DNA from: WQUF01 sp031549885
GTDB taxonomy: Bacteria > Bacillota > Clostridia > Clostridiales > Clostridiaceae
NCBI GenBank assembly: GCA_031549885.1
Contig: JAVBPD010000041.1
Location: forward strand, 1-26,547
DNA: 26,547 bases
Reading direction: 5' to 3'
Each line of letters begins with the position of its first letter. Position 1 is the stretch's first letter. Positions 1-8,633 of this stretch are shown one piece after another. The notes under the pieces are model-generated. The model made no database searches. It had not been told where the DNA came from and was given only the letters and a program-made list of their open reading frames with translations. Both the position numbers and the translations under genes were made by a program.

Positions 1-326
1 ATTAATCCAATGCTCTGTATTGACCTAGCCATGTCTAAGATGTTCATATCTGAGGCTTCATTGAACAAATTCCAACTAATTGGAGTGTCTTCAATTAATT
101 CAATATCGATTTTCTGAAAATTCTCATGAATATTAACGCCTTCTTCGCCAAAGTTTTTTCCTCTTTTTAAAATTGTATTTCTTTCTTTTCTGGCTCTTTT
201 CTCTATTTCTTCAGGGGAAGGTGACTCTTTAAAGAACTCCTGCTCAGTTATTGCATCATCATGTTTTTTTATTCTATAGCTTGGTCTTAAATCTAAACCA
301 TAAATCTCTTCATCATTAAATCGCAT
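1..326 (-). CDS. ParB-like protein, N-terminal part (runs off the left edge)
   Basis: The minus strand is open from an ATG at 326-324 to the window edge, giving 108 residues, with AGGAGAT at 337-331 as a well-placed ribosome binding site. The first ~75 residues are charged and look like a low-complexity leader (DDEE-, EEIEKRARKERN-type stretches). From about residue 78 the pattern changes to IDIELI...ISWNLFNEA...ILDMARSIQSIGL, which fits the start of the ParB/Spo0J nuclease-like domain: a beta strand, an N-containing 'preferred position' segment, then a helix ending in SI..xGL. The usual ParB start has a proline-rich NPYQPR-type segment that is not obvious here, and the long N-terminal leader is unlike chromosomal Spo0J. 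It could be an orphan ParB-like protein of a mobile or accessory locus. The call rests on the motif alone because the catalytic and DNA-binding parts lie outside the window. Confidence 0.5.
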   Translation of the reverse strand, partial: MRFNDEEIYGLDLRPSYRIKKHDDAITEQEFFKESPSPEEIEKRARKERNTILKRGKNFGEEGVNIHENFQKIDIELIEDTPISWNLFNEASDMNILDMARSIQSIGL

Positions 327-404
327 AAATATCTCCTAAAAATAGTTTACTTATAATATATATTAGGCTATATTAAAATTTATTCTTAGCTTTTTAAATA
401 AATA

Positions 405-449
405 TAGAGGCAGATACAAAATATTTTATTAATTTTGCATTTGCCTCTA
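405..449. repeat. 18-bp imperfect inverted repeat (hairpin)
   Basis: The arms 405-422 and 432-449 pair over 18 positions with one mismatch (416/438) and one G-T pair (413/441), around a 9-base loop. The outer part (AGAGGCA/TGCCTCT) is GC-richer than the surroundings. Neither strand has a clean T-tract after the stem, so it is not a classic terminator. It would lie in the 5' leader of the leftward ParB-like gene if that transcript starts beyond 449. Confidence 0.6.
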
Positions 450-503
450 TAAAGAAGAAAATATTATGAAATTTTTAAATTATCTATTAAATTATAGACA
501 TGT

Positions 504-539
504 TAATTTATTAATATTCAATGAAATATTAATAAATTA
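504..539. repeat. 15-bp perfect A/T inverted repeat
   Basis: Arms 504-518 and 525-539 are perfect reverse complements around a 6-base loop (caatga). All paired bases are A or T. It could be a weak hairpin or a protein-binding palindrome between the divergent genes, but chance pairing is easier in such AT-rich DNA. Confidence 0.5.
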
Positions 540-591
540 TTCTGCATTAACAAACTTACAAAATATTATCTTACATGATAATTAAAATAAC

Positions 592-620
592 TTGAAACTA
601 AATTACTAATATAATATATT
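592..620 (+). promoter_or_regulatory. Sigma-A-type promoter for the U32-mutS2 run
   Basis: TTGAAA at 592-597, a 17-base spacer and TATATT at 615-620 match the vegetative consensus well. The predicted start near 627 leaves a leader of about 25 bases before the U32 start codon, with the ribosome binding site at 640-645. Confidence 0.55.
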
Positions 621-651
621 TAAACTAGAGTTTAAATAGAAGGTGAAATGA

Positions 652-2952
652 TTGATTGAAATTTTAGCTCCAGGTGGAAGCAAAGAATCCATATATGCTG
701 CAGTTTTAAATGGAGCAAATGCTATTTATGTAGGAGGAAGCAATTTTTCTGCAAGGGCATATGCAAACAATTTAAACGATGAAGAAATGGAGGAAATAAT
801 AAAATATTGTCACAATTATAAAGTTTTGGTATATGTTGCATTAAACATATTAATAAAAGAAGATGAAATTTTATCAGCATATAAATATATAGATTTTTTA
901 TATGAAATTGGCGCAGATGCTGTAATTATTCAAGACTTTGCTTGTTTAAAGTATATAAAAGAAAAATATCCTCAATTGCAAGTTCATGGCTCTACTCAAA
1001 TGACAGTGCATTCCTTATTAGGAGTTAAATTTATGGAAAAATTAGGAATGGATAGAATTGTTTTGGCAAGAGAGCTTAGCTTAGATGAGATAAAATATAT
1101 AACTTGTAACACGAATTTAGAAGTGGAAGTTTTTGTACATGGGGCTTTGTGTATTTCCTATTCAGGAGCATGTTTAATGAGCAGTTCAATTGGAGAAAGA
1201 AGTGGAAATAGAGGAACCTGTGCTCAGCCTTGTAGAACAAAATATACTTTAAAGAGCCAAAAATTCCCTGAAAAACAAGGATATATGTTAAGTCCAAAGG
1301 ATTTATGCACAATAGATATGATACAAGACCTTGTAAAGCTTAAGGTTACATCTTTAAAAATTGAAGGAAGGATGAGAAGGCCAGAGTATGTAGCTTGTGC
1401 TGTTAAAGAGTACAGAGAAGCTTTTTATAAAGAAAATAAGCCCAGTGAAAAAAAGCTAATGCAGATTTTTAACAGAGAAGGGTTTACAAAAGCTCACCTT
1501 TATAAAAAAGCAGGCAAAGACCTTATGGCTTTAACAAGTCCTAAAAATAGAGGGCTTTATTTGGGAAAAGTCTTAAATGATTATTCAATAATATTAAATG
1601 AGCCTATTTCTTTAGGTGATGGCATAAGCTTTAATGATGACGGTTTTATAATAACTTCAATTTACAAGAATAACGATAAAGTTAGCTCTGCAAATGCAGG
1701 AGAAAAAGTGGTAATTTATCCAAAAAAATATAAAACTTCAAATCACATTTATAAAACTTTAGATGCTAAATTAAGTAAAACCCTTGAGGAAAGCTATAAA
1801 GATATATATTCAAAATATATAGACTTACCACTTAAAGTGCATTTTAAACCAAATAATAGATTTAAAATTGAAGCTTTATATGATAATGTTTTATTTACAT
1901 ATATAGGAGAAGAAGTAGAAAATTTTTCAAATAAACCTATAGCAAAAGATAAAATTATAGAATTATTGAAAAAGAGAAAGGACTCTTTTTTTAAGTTTTC
2001 CCCAATTGATTTTGAAGAATATGAAGAAGGGTTTCTTAATGTTGCAAAAATAAATTATGCAAGAAGGCAGCTTATATTTTATATAGAAAACTATATGAAT
2101 AGGCGACAATCTAATTATAAAAAGCATTCATATGATTTTTTAAAAAAATGTGAGATTAAGGAAATACCTGAAGCTTTAATAGGTGTAAAAACTTTAGATC
2201 AATTAAATGCAGCAAAATCTTTAGGGTTTAGTAATTTTTATATAGATCCATTTATGAGAAATAATAAATTAACTATTGACAATTTAAGCCATATTAATGT
2301 ATATTTACATGTCCCAACGATAATAAAGGATATTTCAAAGAACATTTTTAACTATATTAATTTAAATAAGTCTAAAATTAAGGGAATCATAACTTCAAAT
2401 TTAGGTATAATAAACCAATTTTATCATGAGATACCTATAATTGGTGATTATAAATTAAATATATGTAATTCTAAATCCTTAGAGTTTTATAATAATTTTA
2501 CTAATTTATGCAATTTATCTCTTGAATTAAGCCATAATGAAATTTTAAAAGTAGTTAATGAAAAAAAACACAACATCATATATTTTATTTATGGCCATGT
2601 TGAGAACATGGTAAGCGAGTATTGTCCAATTGGATCTTTATATGGCAATAATGATAAAGGTAAATGCAACGCACCTTGCATAAAAGATAATTTTTATTTA
2701 AAAGATAGAATGGGAGAAGAGTTCCCAGTGATAACTGACTATAATTGCATATCTTATATTTTAAATTCTAAGCCATTAAATTTAATTTCTAATATAAACA
2801 ATATAGAAAAATTTGTTAAATGTTTTAGATTAGAGTTTAATTATGAAGGTTATGAAGAGACTAAAATGATTTTACAAAGCTTTTTACAAAGGAGAGCTTA
2901 TTATGATTTTAAAAGCTATACTATAGGTCACTATAAACAAGGGATAGATTAA
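652..2952 (+). CDS. U32 family 'peptidase', probable RlhA-type RNA hydroxylation protein
   Basis: A 766-residue protein beginning LAPGGSKESIYAAV, the hallmark N-terminus of the U32 family. The family signature is at about residues 159-176 (E.FVHGALC...SGAC), with cysteines 167, 174, 190 and 194 forming the expected Cys set (Fe-S ligands in characterised members). A long insertion after residue ~290 fits the DUF3656/collagenase-like domain of the long U32 class. A second Cys cluster (YCPIGSLYG...CNAPC) lies near residues 650-675. The family was named for collagenase activity, but long members such as E. coli RlhA act in hydroxylation of a 23S rRNA cytidine and related Bacillus proteins hydroxylate tRNA uridine, so an RNA-modifying role is more likely than proteolysis. 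The TTG start at 652 is set by AAGGTG at 640-645; the ATG at 648 stops after three codons. It is followed 17 bases later by mutS2, a common clostridial order. Confidence 0.9.
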   Translation: MIEILAPGGSKESIYAAVLNGANAIYVGGSNFSARAYANNLNDEEMEEIIKYCHNYKVLVYVALNILIKEDEILSAYKYIDFLYEIGADAVIIQDFACLKYIKEKYPQLQVHGSTQMTVHSLLGVKFMEKLGMDRIVLARELSLDEIKYITCNTNLEVEVFVHGALCISYSGACLMSSSIGERSGNRGTCAQPCRTKYTLKSQKFPEKQGYMLSPKDLCTIDMIQDLVKLKVTSLKIEGRMRRPEYVACAVKEYREAFYKENKPSEKKLMQIFNREGFTKAHLYKKAGKDLMALTSPKNRGLYLGKVLNDYSIILNEPISLGDGISFNDDGFIITSIYKNNDKVSSANAGEKVVIYPKKYKTSNHIYKTLDAKLSKTLEESYKDIYSKYIDLPLKVHFKPNNRFKIEALYDNVLFTYIGEEVENFSNKPIAKDKIIELLKKRKDSFFKFSPIDFEEYEEGFLNVAKINYARRQLIFYIENYMNRRQSNYKKHSYDFLKKCEIKEIPEALIGVKTLDQLNAAKSLGFSNFYIDPFMRNNKLTIDNLSHINVYLHVPTIIKDISKNIFNYINLNKSKIKGIITSNLGIINQFYHEIPIIGDYKLNICNSKSLEFYNNFTNLCNLSLELSHNEILKVVNEKKHNIIYFIYGHVENMVSEYCPIGSLYGNNDKGKCNAPCIKDNFYLKDRMGEEFPVITDYNCISYILNSKPLNLISNINNIEKFVKCFRLEFNYEGYEETKMILQSFLQRRAYYDFKSYTIGHYKQGID

Positions 2953-2969
2953 AAAGAGAGGGGTTAATA

Positions 2970-5318
2970 ATGGAAGAACGAGTATTTAGAACTCTTGAGT
3001 TTAACAAAATATTAAATGAAATAAGCTCTTATGCTGTATGCGATGGTGGAAAAAGGATTATTAATGGAATAAGACCTTACGAGTCCATATATGAAATAAA
3101 GAGGAGCTTAAGCGAAGTAGACGAAGCTATGAGGCTATATGTTAAGAAAGGATCCCCTCCATTTGAGGGAGTTTATGATGTTGAAGAAGCTATATCTTTA
3201 GTCTCTAAAAATTATACATTGATTCCCATGCAGCTTATGAGAATAGCTTATATTTTAAGAGCTGCAAGAAGCTTTAAAAAGTATTTAGAGAGAAAAGATG
3301 ATGAAGAAAAATTTGTGAATTTAGAAGAGATAATCTTAAATGTTAGAGATCTTAAGACCATAGAGGAGAAAATTTTTAATGCAATAATTGGAGAAAACGA
3401 AATTTCTGATAGAGCAAGTCAAACTCTTTTCAATATAAGAAGATCGTTAAAAGAAAAAAATAATTCAATAAAGGATAAACTAGGCTCAATTATCAAAAAC
3501 TATTCAGGATATCTCCAAGATAATCTTTACACAATGAGGGGGGAAAGATATGTTTTGCCTGTAAAATCAGAGAATAAACAACATGTCCCCGGACTTGTGC
3601 ACGATCAGAGCTCATCTGGAGCTACATTATTCATTGAACCTATGGGGCTTGTAGAATTAAACAATGACATTAAAGAATTAAGGCTTAAAGAAAAGGCGGA
3701 AATAGATAGGATATTAGCTGAATTATCCCATGATTTATACAAAGAGCATGATAGCGTTAAAATAGATCAAGAAATTGTAAACACCATGGATTATATTTTT
3801 GCAAAAGCAAAATATGCTTACGATAATGATTGCTATATGCCTAAAATATCAAAAGAAAAGCATATTGATATAATTCAAGGAAGGCACCCATTAATATCTA
3901 AAGCTGCAGTGGTTCCACTTGATATATATTTAGGAAAAGATTTTACATCTCTTATATTAACAGGTCCAAATACTGGGGGAAAGACAGTAACTTTAAAGAC
4001 ATTAGGGCTTATCCATTTAATGGGACTTAGCGGCATTTTAATCCCTGCTAAAGAAGGTTCAAGCTTAGGTTTTTTTAAAGAAATATATGCAGATATAGGC
4101 GATGAGCAGAGCATAGAGCAGAGCCTTAGCACATTTTCATCCCATATGAAAAATATAGTGAATATATTAAAAAATGCAGATGAAAACAGCTTAGTTCTCC
4201 TTGATGAATTAGGGGCTGGAACTGACCCAACCGAAGGGGCTGCTTTAGCATTTTCTATTTTAGAAACATTAAAGAATAGGGGATCTCTTATATGTGCAAC
4301 AACCCACTATAGTGAATTAAAAACTTATGCATTAAAGATCCATGGCGTTATTAATGGTTCAGTGGAATTTGACGTTGAAACCCTAAAACCCACATATAGG
4401 CTTTTAATTGGAATTCCAGGAAAATCAAATGCTTTTGAAATTTCAAGAAGGCTTGGAATAAGTGATGATATTATAGAAATTGCAAAAGAAAGCATATCCT
4501 CTCACGTTTTAGAGTTTGAAGATGTTATTCAAAACCTTCAAAAGAGCAGCATTGAAGCTAAAATTCATGCAGAAGAAGCAGAGAATATAAAGCGTGAAGC
4601 AGCTATATTAAAAGAAAAATATGAGGATAAATTAGCAGGTATTAATAACTTAAGGCAAAACACAATAGAAAATGCTAAAGAAGAGGCGAGGAAGCTTGTA
4701 GAAGATACACTTTCAGAAGCAGATGAAATATTAAAACGCATGAGAAAAATTGATAGAGAAGGATTAATAAGCAATAGGGGTATTTTAGAAGAAGATAAGA
4801 AGAAGCTTAACGAAATATCTTCTAAAATGGAAGCATCTCTTTCAAATTATGATGATGATGAGATAATTAAAGATGTAACGCTTGGAGAAGAATTATTTCA
4901 TAAAACATTAAACCAAAATGTGACTATACTTTCTATACAAGATTCTAAAGATGAAGTATTAGTTCAAGCTGGAATAATGAAAATAAAGGCGCAATTAAAA
5001 GATTTAAAGAGGAATATTAAAAATAAAAAAGAAAGAAAAATAGCAAAAAGGGAAGCAAATTTAAGATTAAACAATATACCTAAATCCATTGATTTAAGAG
5101 GCCTTGATTCACTGGAGGCAGTATTTTTAACAGATAAATACCTTGATGACTGTTTTATGGGAGGATTATCTGTTGTAACTATTATACATGGTAAAGGAAC
5201 TGGGGTACTTAGAAATTCTATAACTCAAATGTTAAAAAAACATTCACATGTTAAAACATTTAGACTTGGTGAATATGGTGAAGGCGGAGATGGAGTTACA
5301 ATGGTGGAAATTAAATGA
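2970..5318 (+). CDS. mutS2: Endonuclease MutS2 (RqcU-type ribosome collision / recombination factor)
   Basis: A 782-residue protein with full MutS2 architecture. The N-terminal lever/clamp region (~1-320) has MVLEFNKIL-like and RGERYVLPVK segments. The ABC-type ATPase has Walker A LTGPNTGGKT near residues 330-340 and the signature/Walker B segment LVLLDELGAGTDP near 408-418. A charged coiled-coil stretch spans ~500-640, and a C-terminal Smr domain carries IDLRGLDSLEA near 707 and IIHGKGTG near 738-745. It lacks the mismatch-recognition domain of MutS. Known roles are suppression of homologous recombination and, in Bacillus, splitting of collided ribosomes; which applies here cannot be read from sequence. 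Length matches the usual 780-790 residues. AGAGGGG precedes the ATG, and the stop overlaps the next start by four bases (ATGA), implying translational coupling to the DUF523 gene. Confidence 0.96.
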   Translation: MEERVFRTLEFNKILNEISSYAVCDGGKRIINGIRPYESIYEIKRSLSEVDEAMRLYVKKGSPPFEGVYDVEEAISLVSKNYTLIPMQLMRIAYILRAARSFKKYLERKDDEEKFVNLEEIILNVRDLKTIEEKIFNAIIGENEISDRASQTLFNIRRSLKEKNNSIKDKLGSIIKNYSGYLQDNLYTMRGERYVLPVKSENKQHVPGLVHDQSSSGATLFIEPMGLVELNNDIKELRLKEKAEIDRILAELSHDLYKEHDSVKIDQEIVNTMDYIFAKAKYAYDNDCYMPKISKEKHIDIIQGRHPLISKAAVVPLDIYLGKDFTSLILTGPNTGGKTVTLKTLGLIHLMGLSGILIPAKEGSSLGFFKEIYADIGDEQSIEQSLSTFSSHMKNIVNILKNADENSLVLLDELGAGTDPTEGAALAFSILETLKNRGSLICATTHYSELKTYALKIHGVINGSVEFDVETLKPTYRLLIGIPGKSNAFEISRRLGISDDIIEIAKESISSHVLEFEDVIQNLQKSSIEAKIHAEEAENIKREAAILKEKYEDKLAGINNLRQNTIENAKEEARKLVEDTLSEADEILKRMRKIDREGLISNRGILEEDKKKLNEISSKMEASLSNYDDDEIIKDVTLGEELFHKTLNQNVTILSIQDSKDEVLVQAGIMKIKAQLKDLKRNIKNKKERKIAKREANLRLNNIPKSIDLRGLDSLEAVFLTDKYLDDCFMGGLSVVTIIHGKGTGVLRNSITQMLKKHSHVKTFRLGEYGEGGDGVTMVEIK

Positions 5319-5746
5319 TACTTGTATCTGCATGCCTTTGTGGTGATAATTGTAAATATAATGAAAAAAATAATTACAATGAAAAAGTTGTGGAGTTTTT
5401 ACAAAATAAAAATTTTATAAAAGTGTGCCCTGAGGTAATTTCAGGGCTAAATACTCCAAGGCTGCCTTGTGAAATTCAAGATGAAAAAGTAATATCATCA
5501 ATAGGGGAAGATTTAACAGAAAAATTTAAATTTGGAGCAAAATGCATTTTAGAAATAGCAAAAAAAAATAAATGCACTTTAGCTATATTGAAGGATAAAA
5601 GTCCATCATGTGGAGTAAATTATATATATGATGGATATTTTAAAGGAATTTTAAAAAAAGGATTAGGTTTTACTGCTTCATTACTTAAAAAAAATGACTT
5701 TAAGGTATTGTCAGAAATTGATATAGAAAAGTTAAATAAATATTGA
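5315..5746 (+). CDS. DUF523 family protein, TudS-like [4Fe-4S] thiouracil desulfidase family
   Basis: A 143-residue standalone DUF523 protein. Family hallmarks are SACLCGDNCKYN (Cys7, 9, 13), VCPEV.SGL.TPR.PCE (Cys38, Cys52) and KDKSPSCG (Cys99) near residues 93-100. Characterised relatives (TudS) bind a [4Fe-4S] cluster through three such cysteines and remove sulfur from thiouracil, using the CPE and SPSCG segments. Desulfidation of a thiolated base is therefore a reasonable but unproven assignment. The ATG overlaps the mutS2 stop by four bases, so it is very likely cotranslated with mutS2. No membrane segment or extra domain is visible. Confidence 0.88.
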   Translation: MILVSACLCGDNCKYNEKNNYNEKVVEFLQNKNFIKVCPEVISGLNTPRLPCEIQDEKVISSIGEDLTEKFKFGAKCILEIAKKNKCTLAILKDKSPSCGVNYIYDGYFKGILKKGLGFTASLLKKNDFKVLSEIDIEKLNKY

Positions 5747-5762
5747 GCTAAAAGGAGTTAGG

Positions 5763-7610
5763 ATGAACAATAAATTAAGAAGATTGATTTTTCCATTTTT
5801 AGTGGCATTAGTAAGTATATTTATAATTATTTTAATTGCATCAGTAATGTTAAAGCCTACTGAGCAAGAAATAACATATTCTGATTTTTTAAATAAAGTT
5901 TTAGCCCATGAAGTAAAATCAGTTAAGTACACATCAACAAAAATTGAAATAACTCCAGTGAGTAACTCTAATGATATTGTTAAAGTAAAATATGTAACAG
6001 GATTATTATATGACCCTGATTTAATAAAAATCTTAAAAGATAACAATATAGATTTTACTGCTCAAATTGTTGAACAAGAGTCTCTTTTATCTGTTTTATT
6101 GTTTTGGGGGCTTCCAGTAGTATTTATAGGTGTTTTATGGTTTTTGTTATTTAGAATTAGTGGAAAAGGTGGAGGAGGAGTAATGTCTTTTGGTAAAAAC
6201 AATTCTAAAATATTTGGAGAAAAGAAAACAGGAGTGACCTTTAAAGATGTTGCAGGTCAAGAAGAAGCCAAAGAATCTTTAGTTGAAATAGTAAATTACC
6301 TTCACAATCCTTCAGCTTATATAGCTATTGGAGCAAAGCTTCCAAAAGGTGCGCTTTTAGTTGGTCCTCCAGGAACTGGGAAAACTCTTCTTGCTAAAGC
6401 TGTAGCAGGAGAAGCTAATGTACCGTTTTTTTCCATATCAGGTTCAGATTTTATTGAAATGTTTGTTGGTGTTGGTGCATCAAGGGTTAGAGATTTATTT
6501 AAACAAGCAGATGAAAAAGCTCCATGTATTGTATTTATAGATGAAATTGATGCAGTTGGAAAAACAAGAGGTGGTTCATTAGGAGGCAATGATGAAAGGG
6601 ATCAAACTTTAAATCAGCTTTTATCAGAAATGGATGGATTTGATTCTTCTAAAGGAGTTGTAATACTGGCTGCTACTAATAGGCCTGAAACATTAGATCC
6701 AGCCTTAATGAGGCCAGGAAGATTTGATAGGCAAATAATAGTTGAAAGGCCAGATTTTGCAGGAAGATTGTCTATACTCAATGTTCATATAAAAAATGTT
6801 AAAGTAGGAAGTGACATTAATTTAGAATTCATTGCCCGTGCAACACCTGGTGCTGTAGGAGCAGATCTTGCAAATATTGTGAATGAAGCAGCTCTAAGGG
6901 CTGTAAGGATGGGAAGAAATTATATAATTCATGAAGATTTAGAAGAATCTGTAGAAGTTATTATAGCAGGAAAGCAAAAGAAAGATAGAATACTTTCTCC
7001 TTATGAAAAAAAATTAGTAGCATATCATGAAGTAGGTCACGCACTTGTAGCTGCTCTTTTAAAAGATGCAGCTCCAGTTCATAAGATTACAATAGTTCCA
7101 AGGACTATGGGCGCATTAGGATATACGCTCCAAGTAGATGAAGATGAAAAATATTTAATGTCAAAGGATGATATTTTAACTAAGATAAAAATTTTCATGG
7201 GTGGAAGATGTGCTGAAGAAGTGGTGTTTAACACGAGAACAACTGGAGCATCAAGCGACATTGAGCAAGCTACTAATCTTGCGAGGAATATGGTGACTAT
7301 GTATGGAATGTCAGATGAATTTGGCATGGTAGCCTTAGAAAATATACAAAATAAATATTTAGATGGAAGGACAGTGATGAACTGCTCAGAACAAACAGCT
7401 ACCAAGGTTGATGATGAGGTAAAATCTATTGTTAATGGTTGTTATAATTCATCTCTCAACTTAATAAAGAATAACGTTAAAACAATGGATGAGGTTGCTG
7501 AATTTTTAATGCAAAAGGAAACTATCACAGGAGAAGAATTCATGGGGATTTTTAAGAGAAATAATAAACTTTTAGAAGATGATACTGAGAATATTGAATT
7601 ATTAAAATAG
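5763..7610 (+). CDS. ftsH: ATP-dependent zinc metalloprotease FtsH (divergent clostridial type)
   Basis: A 615-residue membrane-anchored AAA+ protease. Transmembrane segments lie at about 9-30 and 108-133 with an external domain between them, and a Gly-rich linker (GKGGGG) follows. The AAA module has Walker A GPPGTGKT at 201-208, Walker B IVFIDEID near 259-266, and the second region of homology ATNRPETLDPALMRPGRFDR near 303-322. The zinc site is HEVGH at 422-426; the third ligand is expected in the SSDIEQAT segment near 496-503. It degrades membrane and short-lived cytosolic proteins as a hexamer. HEVGH instead of the commoner HEAGH, and 'GKTRGGSLGGND' where most FtsH have a GHDE-type loop, make it a divergent copy. 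It also lacks the usual tilS/hpt neighbours, so the cell may carry a second, housekeeping FtsH elsewhere. It starts 16 bases after the DUF523 gene behind AAAGGAG. Confidence 0.95.
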   Translation: MNNKLRRLIFPFLVALVSIFIIILIASVMLKPTEQEITYSDFLNKVLAHEVKSVKYTSTKIEITPVSNSNDIVKVKYVTGLLYDPDLIKILKDNNIDFTAQIVEQESLLSVLLFWGLPVVFIGVLWFLLFRISGKGGGGVMSFGKNNSKIFGEKKTGVTFKDVAGQEEAKESLVEIVNYLHNPSAYIAIGAKLPKGALLVGPPGTGKTLLAKAVAGEANVPFFSISGSDFIEMFVGVGASRVRDLFKQADEKAPCIVFIDEIDAVGKTRGGSLGGNDERDQTLNQLLSEMDGFDSSKGVVILAATNRPETLDPALMRPGRFDRQIIVERPDFAGRLSILNVHIKNVKVGSDINLEFIARATPGAVGADLANIVNEAALRAVRMGRNYIIHEDLEESVEVIIAGKQKKDRILSPYEKKLVAYHEVGHALVAALLKDAAPVHKITIVPRTMGALGYTLQVDEDEKYLMSKDDILTKIKIFMGGRCAEEVVFNTRTTGASSDIEQATNLARNMVTMYGMSDEFGMVALENIQNKYLDGRTVMNCSEQTATKVDDEVKSIVNGCYNSSLNLIKNNVKTMDEVAEFLMQKETITGEEFMGIFKRNNKLLEDDTENIELLK

Positions 7611-7630
7611 GAGAGTTTAACTCTCCTATT
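7606..7630 (+). terminator. Hairpin at the end of ftsH, possible terminator
   Basis: A perfect 10-bp stem (7606-7615 with 7621-7630) and a 5-base loop overlap the ftsH stop codon. The plus strand continues with an A-run, not a T-run, so intrinsic termination is uncertain. It may be a weak terminator or mRNA-stabilising hairpin between ftsH and the permease gene. Confidence 0.45.
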
Positions 7631-7676
7631 AAAAAAAAGACAAGCGTGTCAATATTTATAAAAGAAAGGATATAAA

Positions 7677-8606
7677 ATGTTTTATAATTCATTTATAAAT
7701 ATTGCGGTAATAATAATATACATAGCAGTTGGTTACTTTTGTGGATATAAGAGATATATTGATTTTCAAGTTAATGAAGGAATAAATAAAATAATTTTTA
7801 ACATCACACTTCCTTGTATGGTTATAACTTCATTTAAACAAGAATATAATACCCCTTTTATATATAAAGATATGCTTGTATTATTTATTTTATACGTAAT
7901 ATTTAAAACAATATGGTTATTAGCTTCAATTGTAATTTTTAAAAAAAGCAAAGATGAGTTTTTTTCATCAAATAGATATTCAATGCTTTTTTCTAATTGT
8001 GGATATATGGGCATGCCTATGACACAAGCTATTTTAGGTGAAAGGGCTTTGATATATGCGTCTATATATGTAATAATATTCAATATATTTAGCAATAGCT
8101 TAGGCGTAATGCTTTATAAAGGAATAGGAAAATTAAATATTAAAGAATTAATAAAAGTTTTAATAAATCCAACAATCATATCAGCTTTTATTGGAATCAT
8201 TTTTTTTGGATTAAAAATAACTTTTCCGCCTGTAATGCTTAAACCCATGACTTCTTTAGGAAACATGACAACTCCTCTTAGCTTTATTACATTAGGTTAT
8301 GCCCTATCAAAATCTAGCTTTAAAGAACTGTTTAAAGGAAAAATACAGTATATTACATGTGCTTTAAAATTGATAGTTGTACCTATCTCAGCTATTATTA
8401 TTTTCAAACCTTTTATGGATAAAAATTTAATTTTTAACACATTTGTCATACTTGAAGCTATGCCAGTTGCTGCTTCAGCAATAATATATGCCAATAGCTT
8501 TAAGAATTTAGAATTGCAATATGCATCTAAAATAACATTTTTATCTACATTGTTATCCCTTGTAACAATACCTTTCATAGTGCTTGTAATTAACTTATGG
8601 CCTTAA
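7677..8606 (+). CDS. AEC (auxin efflux carrier) family transporter
   Basis: A 309-residue polytopic membrane protein with about ten hydrophobic segments. The N-terminal pattern IAVGYFCGYKR...INKIIFNITLPCMVITSF is the AEC/MdcF family hallmark (a conserved P in TLP.M...F). A repeat unit near the middle, GYMGMPMTQAILGERALIYASIYVIIFN, and the C-terminal EAMPVAASAIIYANSF complete the family pattern. Bacterial members move organic acids such as malate or malonate, or act as permeases of unknown substrate; the substrate is not predictable here. Length (300-320) is normal. AAAGGA is six bases ahead of the ATG. It is separated from rarA by only 24 bases, so the two are probably cotranscribed, although their functions are unrelated. 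Confidence 0.88.
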   Translation: MFYNSFINIAVIIIYIAVGYFCGYKRYIDFQVNEGINKIIFNITLPCMVITSFKQEYNTPFIYKDMLVLFILYVIFKTIWLLASIVIFKKSKDEFFSSNRYSMLFSNCGYMGMPMTQAILGERALIYASIYVIIFNIFSNSLGVMLYKGIGKLNIKELIKVLINPTIISAFIGIIFFGLKITFPPVMLKPMTSLGNMTTPLSFITLGYALSKSSFKELFKGKIQYITCALKLIVVPISAIIIFKPFMDKNLIFNTFVILEAMPVAASAIIYANSFKNLELQYASKITFLSTLLSLVTIPFIVLVINLWP

Positions 8607-8616
8607 AATAAAAAAA

Positions 8617-8633
8617 TTGGAGGGGATATTATA
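8617..8633 (+). promoter_or_regulatory. Ribosome binding site that sets a non-standard rarA start
   Basis: TTGGAGGGG at 8617-8625 contains a perfect GGAGG core at 8619-8623. The spacing from that core to ATA at 8631 is seven bases, ideal for initiation; to ATT at 8628 it is four. No ATG, GTG or TTG in the rarA frame lies between the upstream stop (8604-8606) and 8742. Confidence 0.7.

Larger units (their letters stand above)
327..591. other. AT-rich divergent intergenic region
   Basis: No credible reading frame is present between the leftward ParB-like gene and the rightward U32 gene. The region contains two hairpin-forming inverted repeats, listed separately, and a sigma-A-type promoter at its right end. 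Confidence 0.7.

Noticed and set aside
1076..1312. Long minus-strand open frames inside U32, mutS2, ftsH, nagB and guaA.
   Set aside because: They are shadows of the coding frames with implausible protein composition and no ribosome binding sites.
7631..7652. A-run and gacaagcgtgtc after ftsH as a second terminator or operator.
   Set aside because: The stem is only four base pairs and the run is of A, not T.
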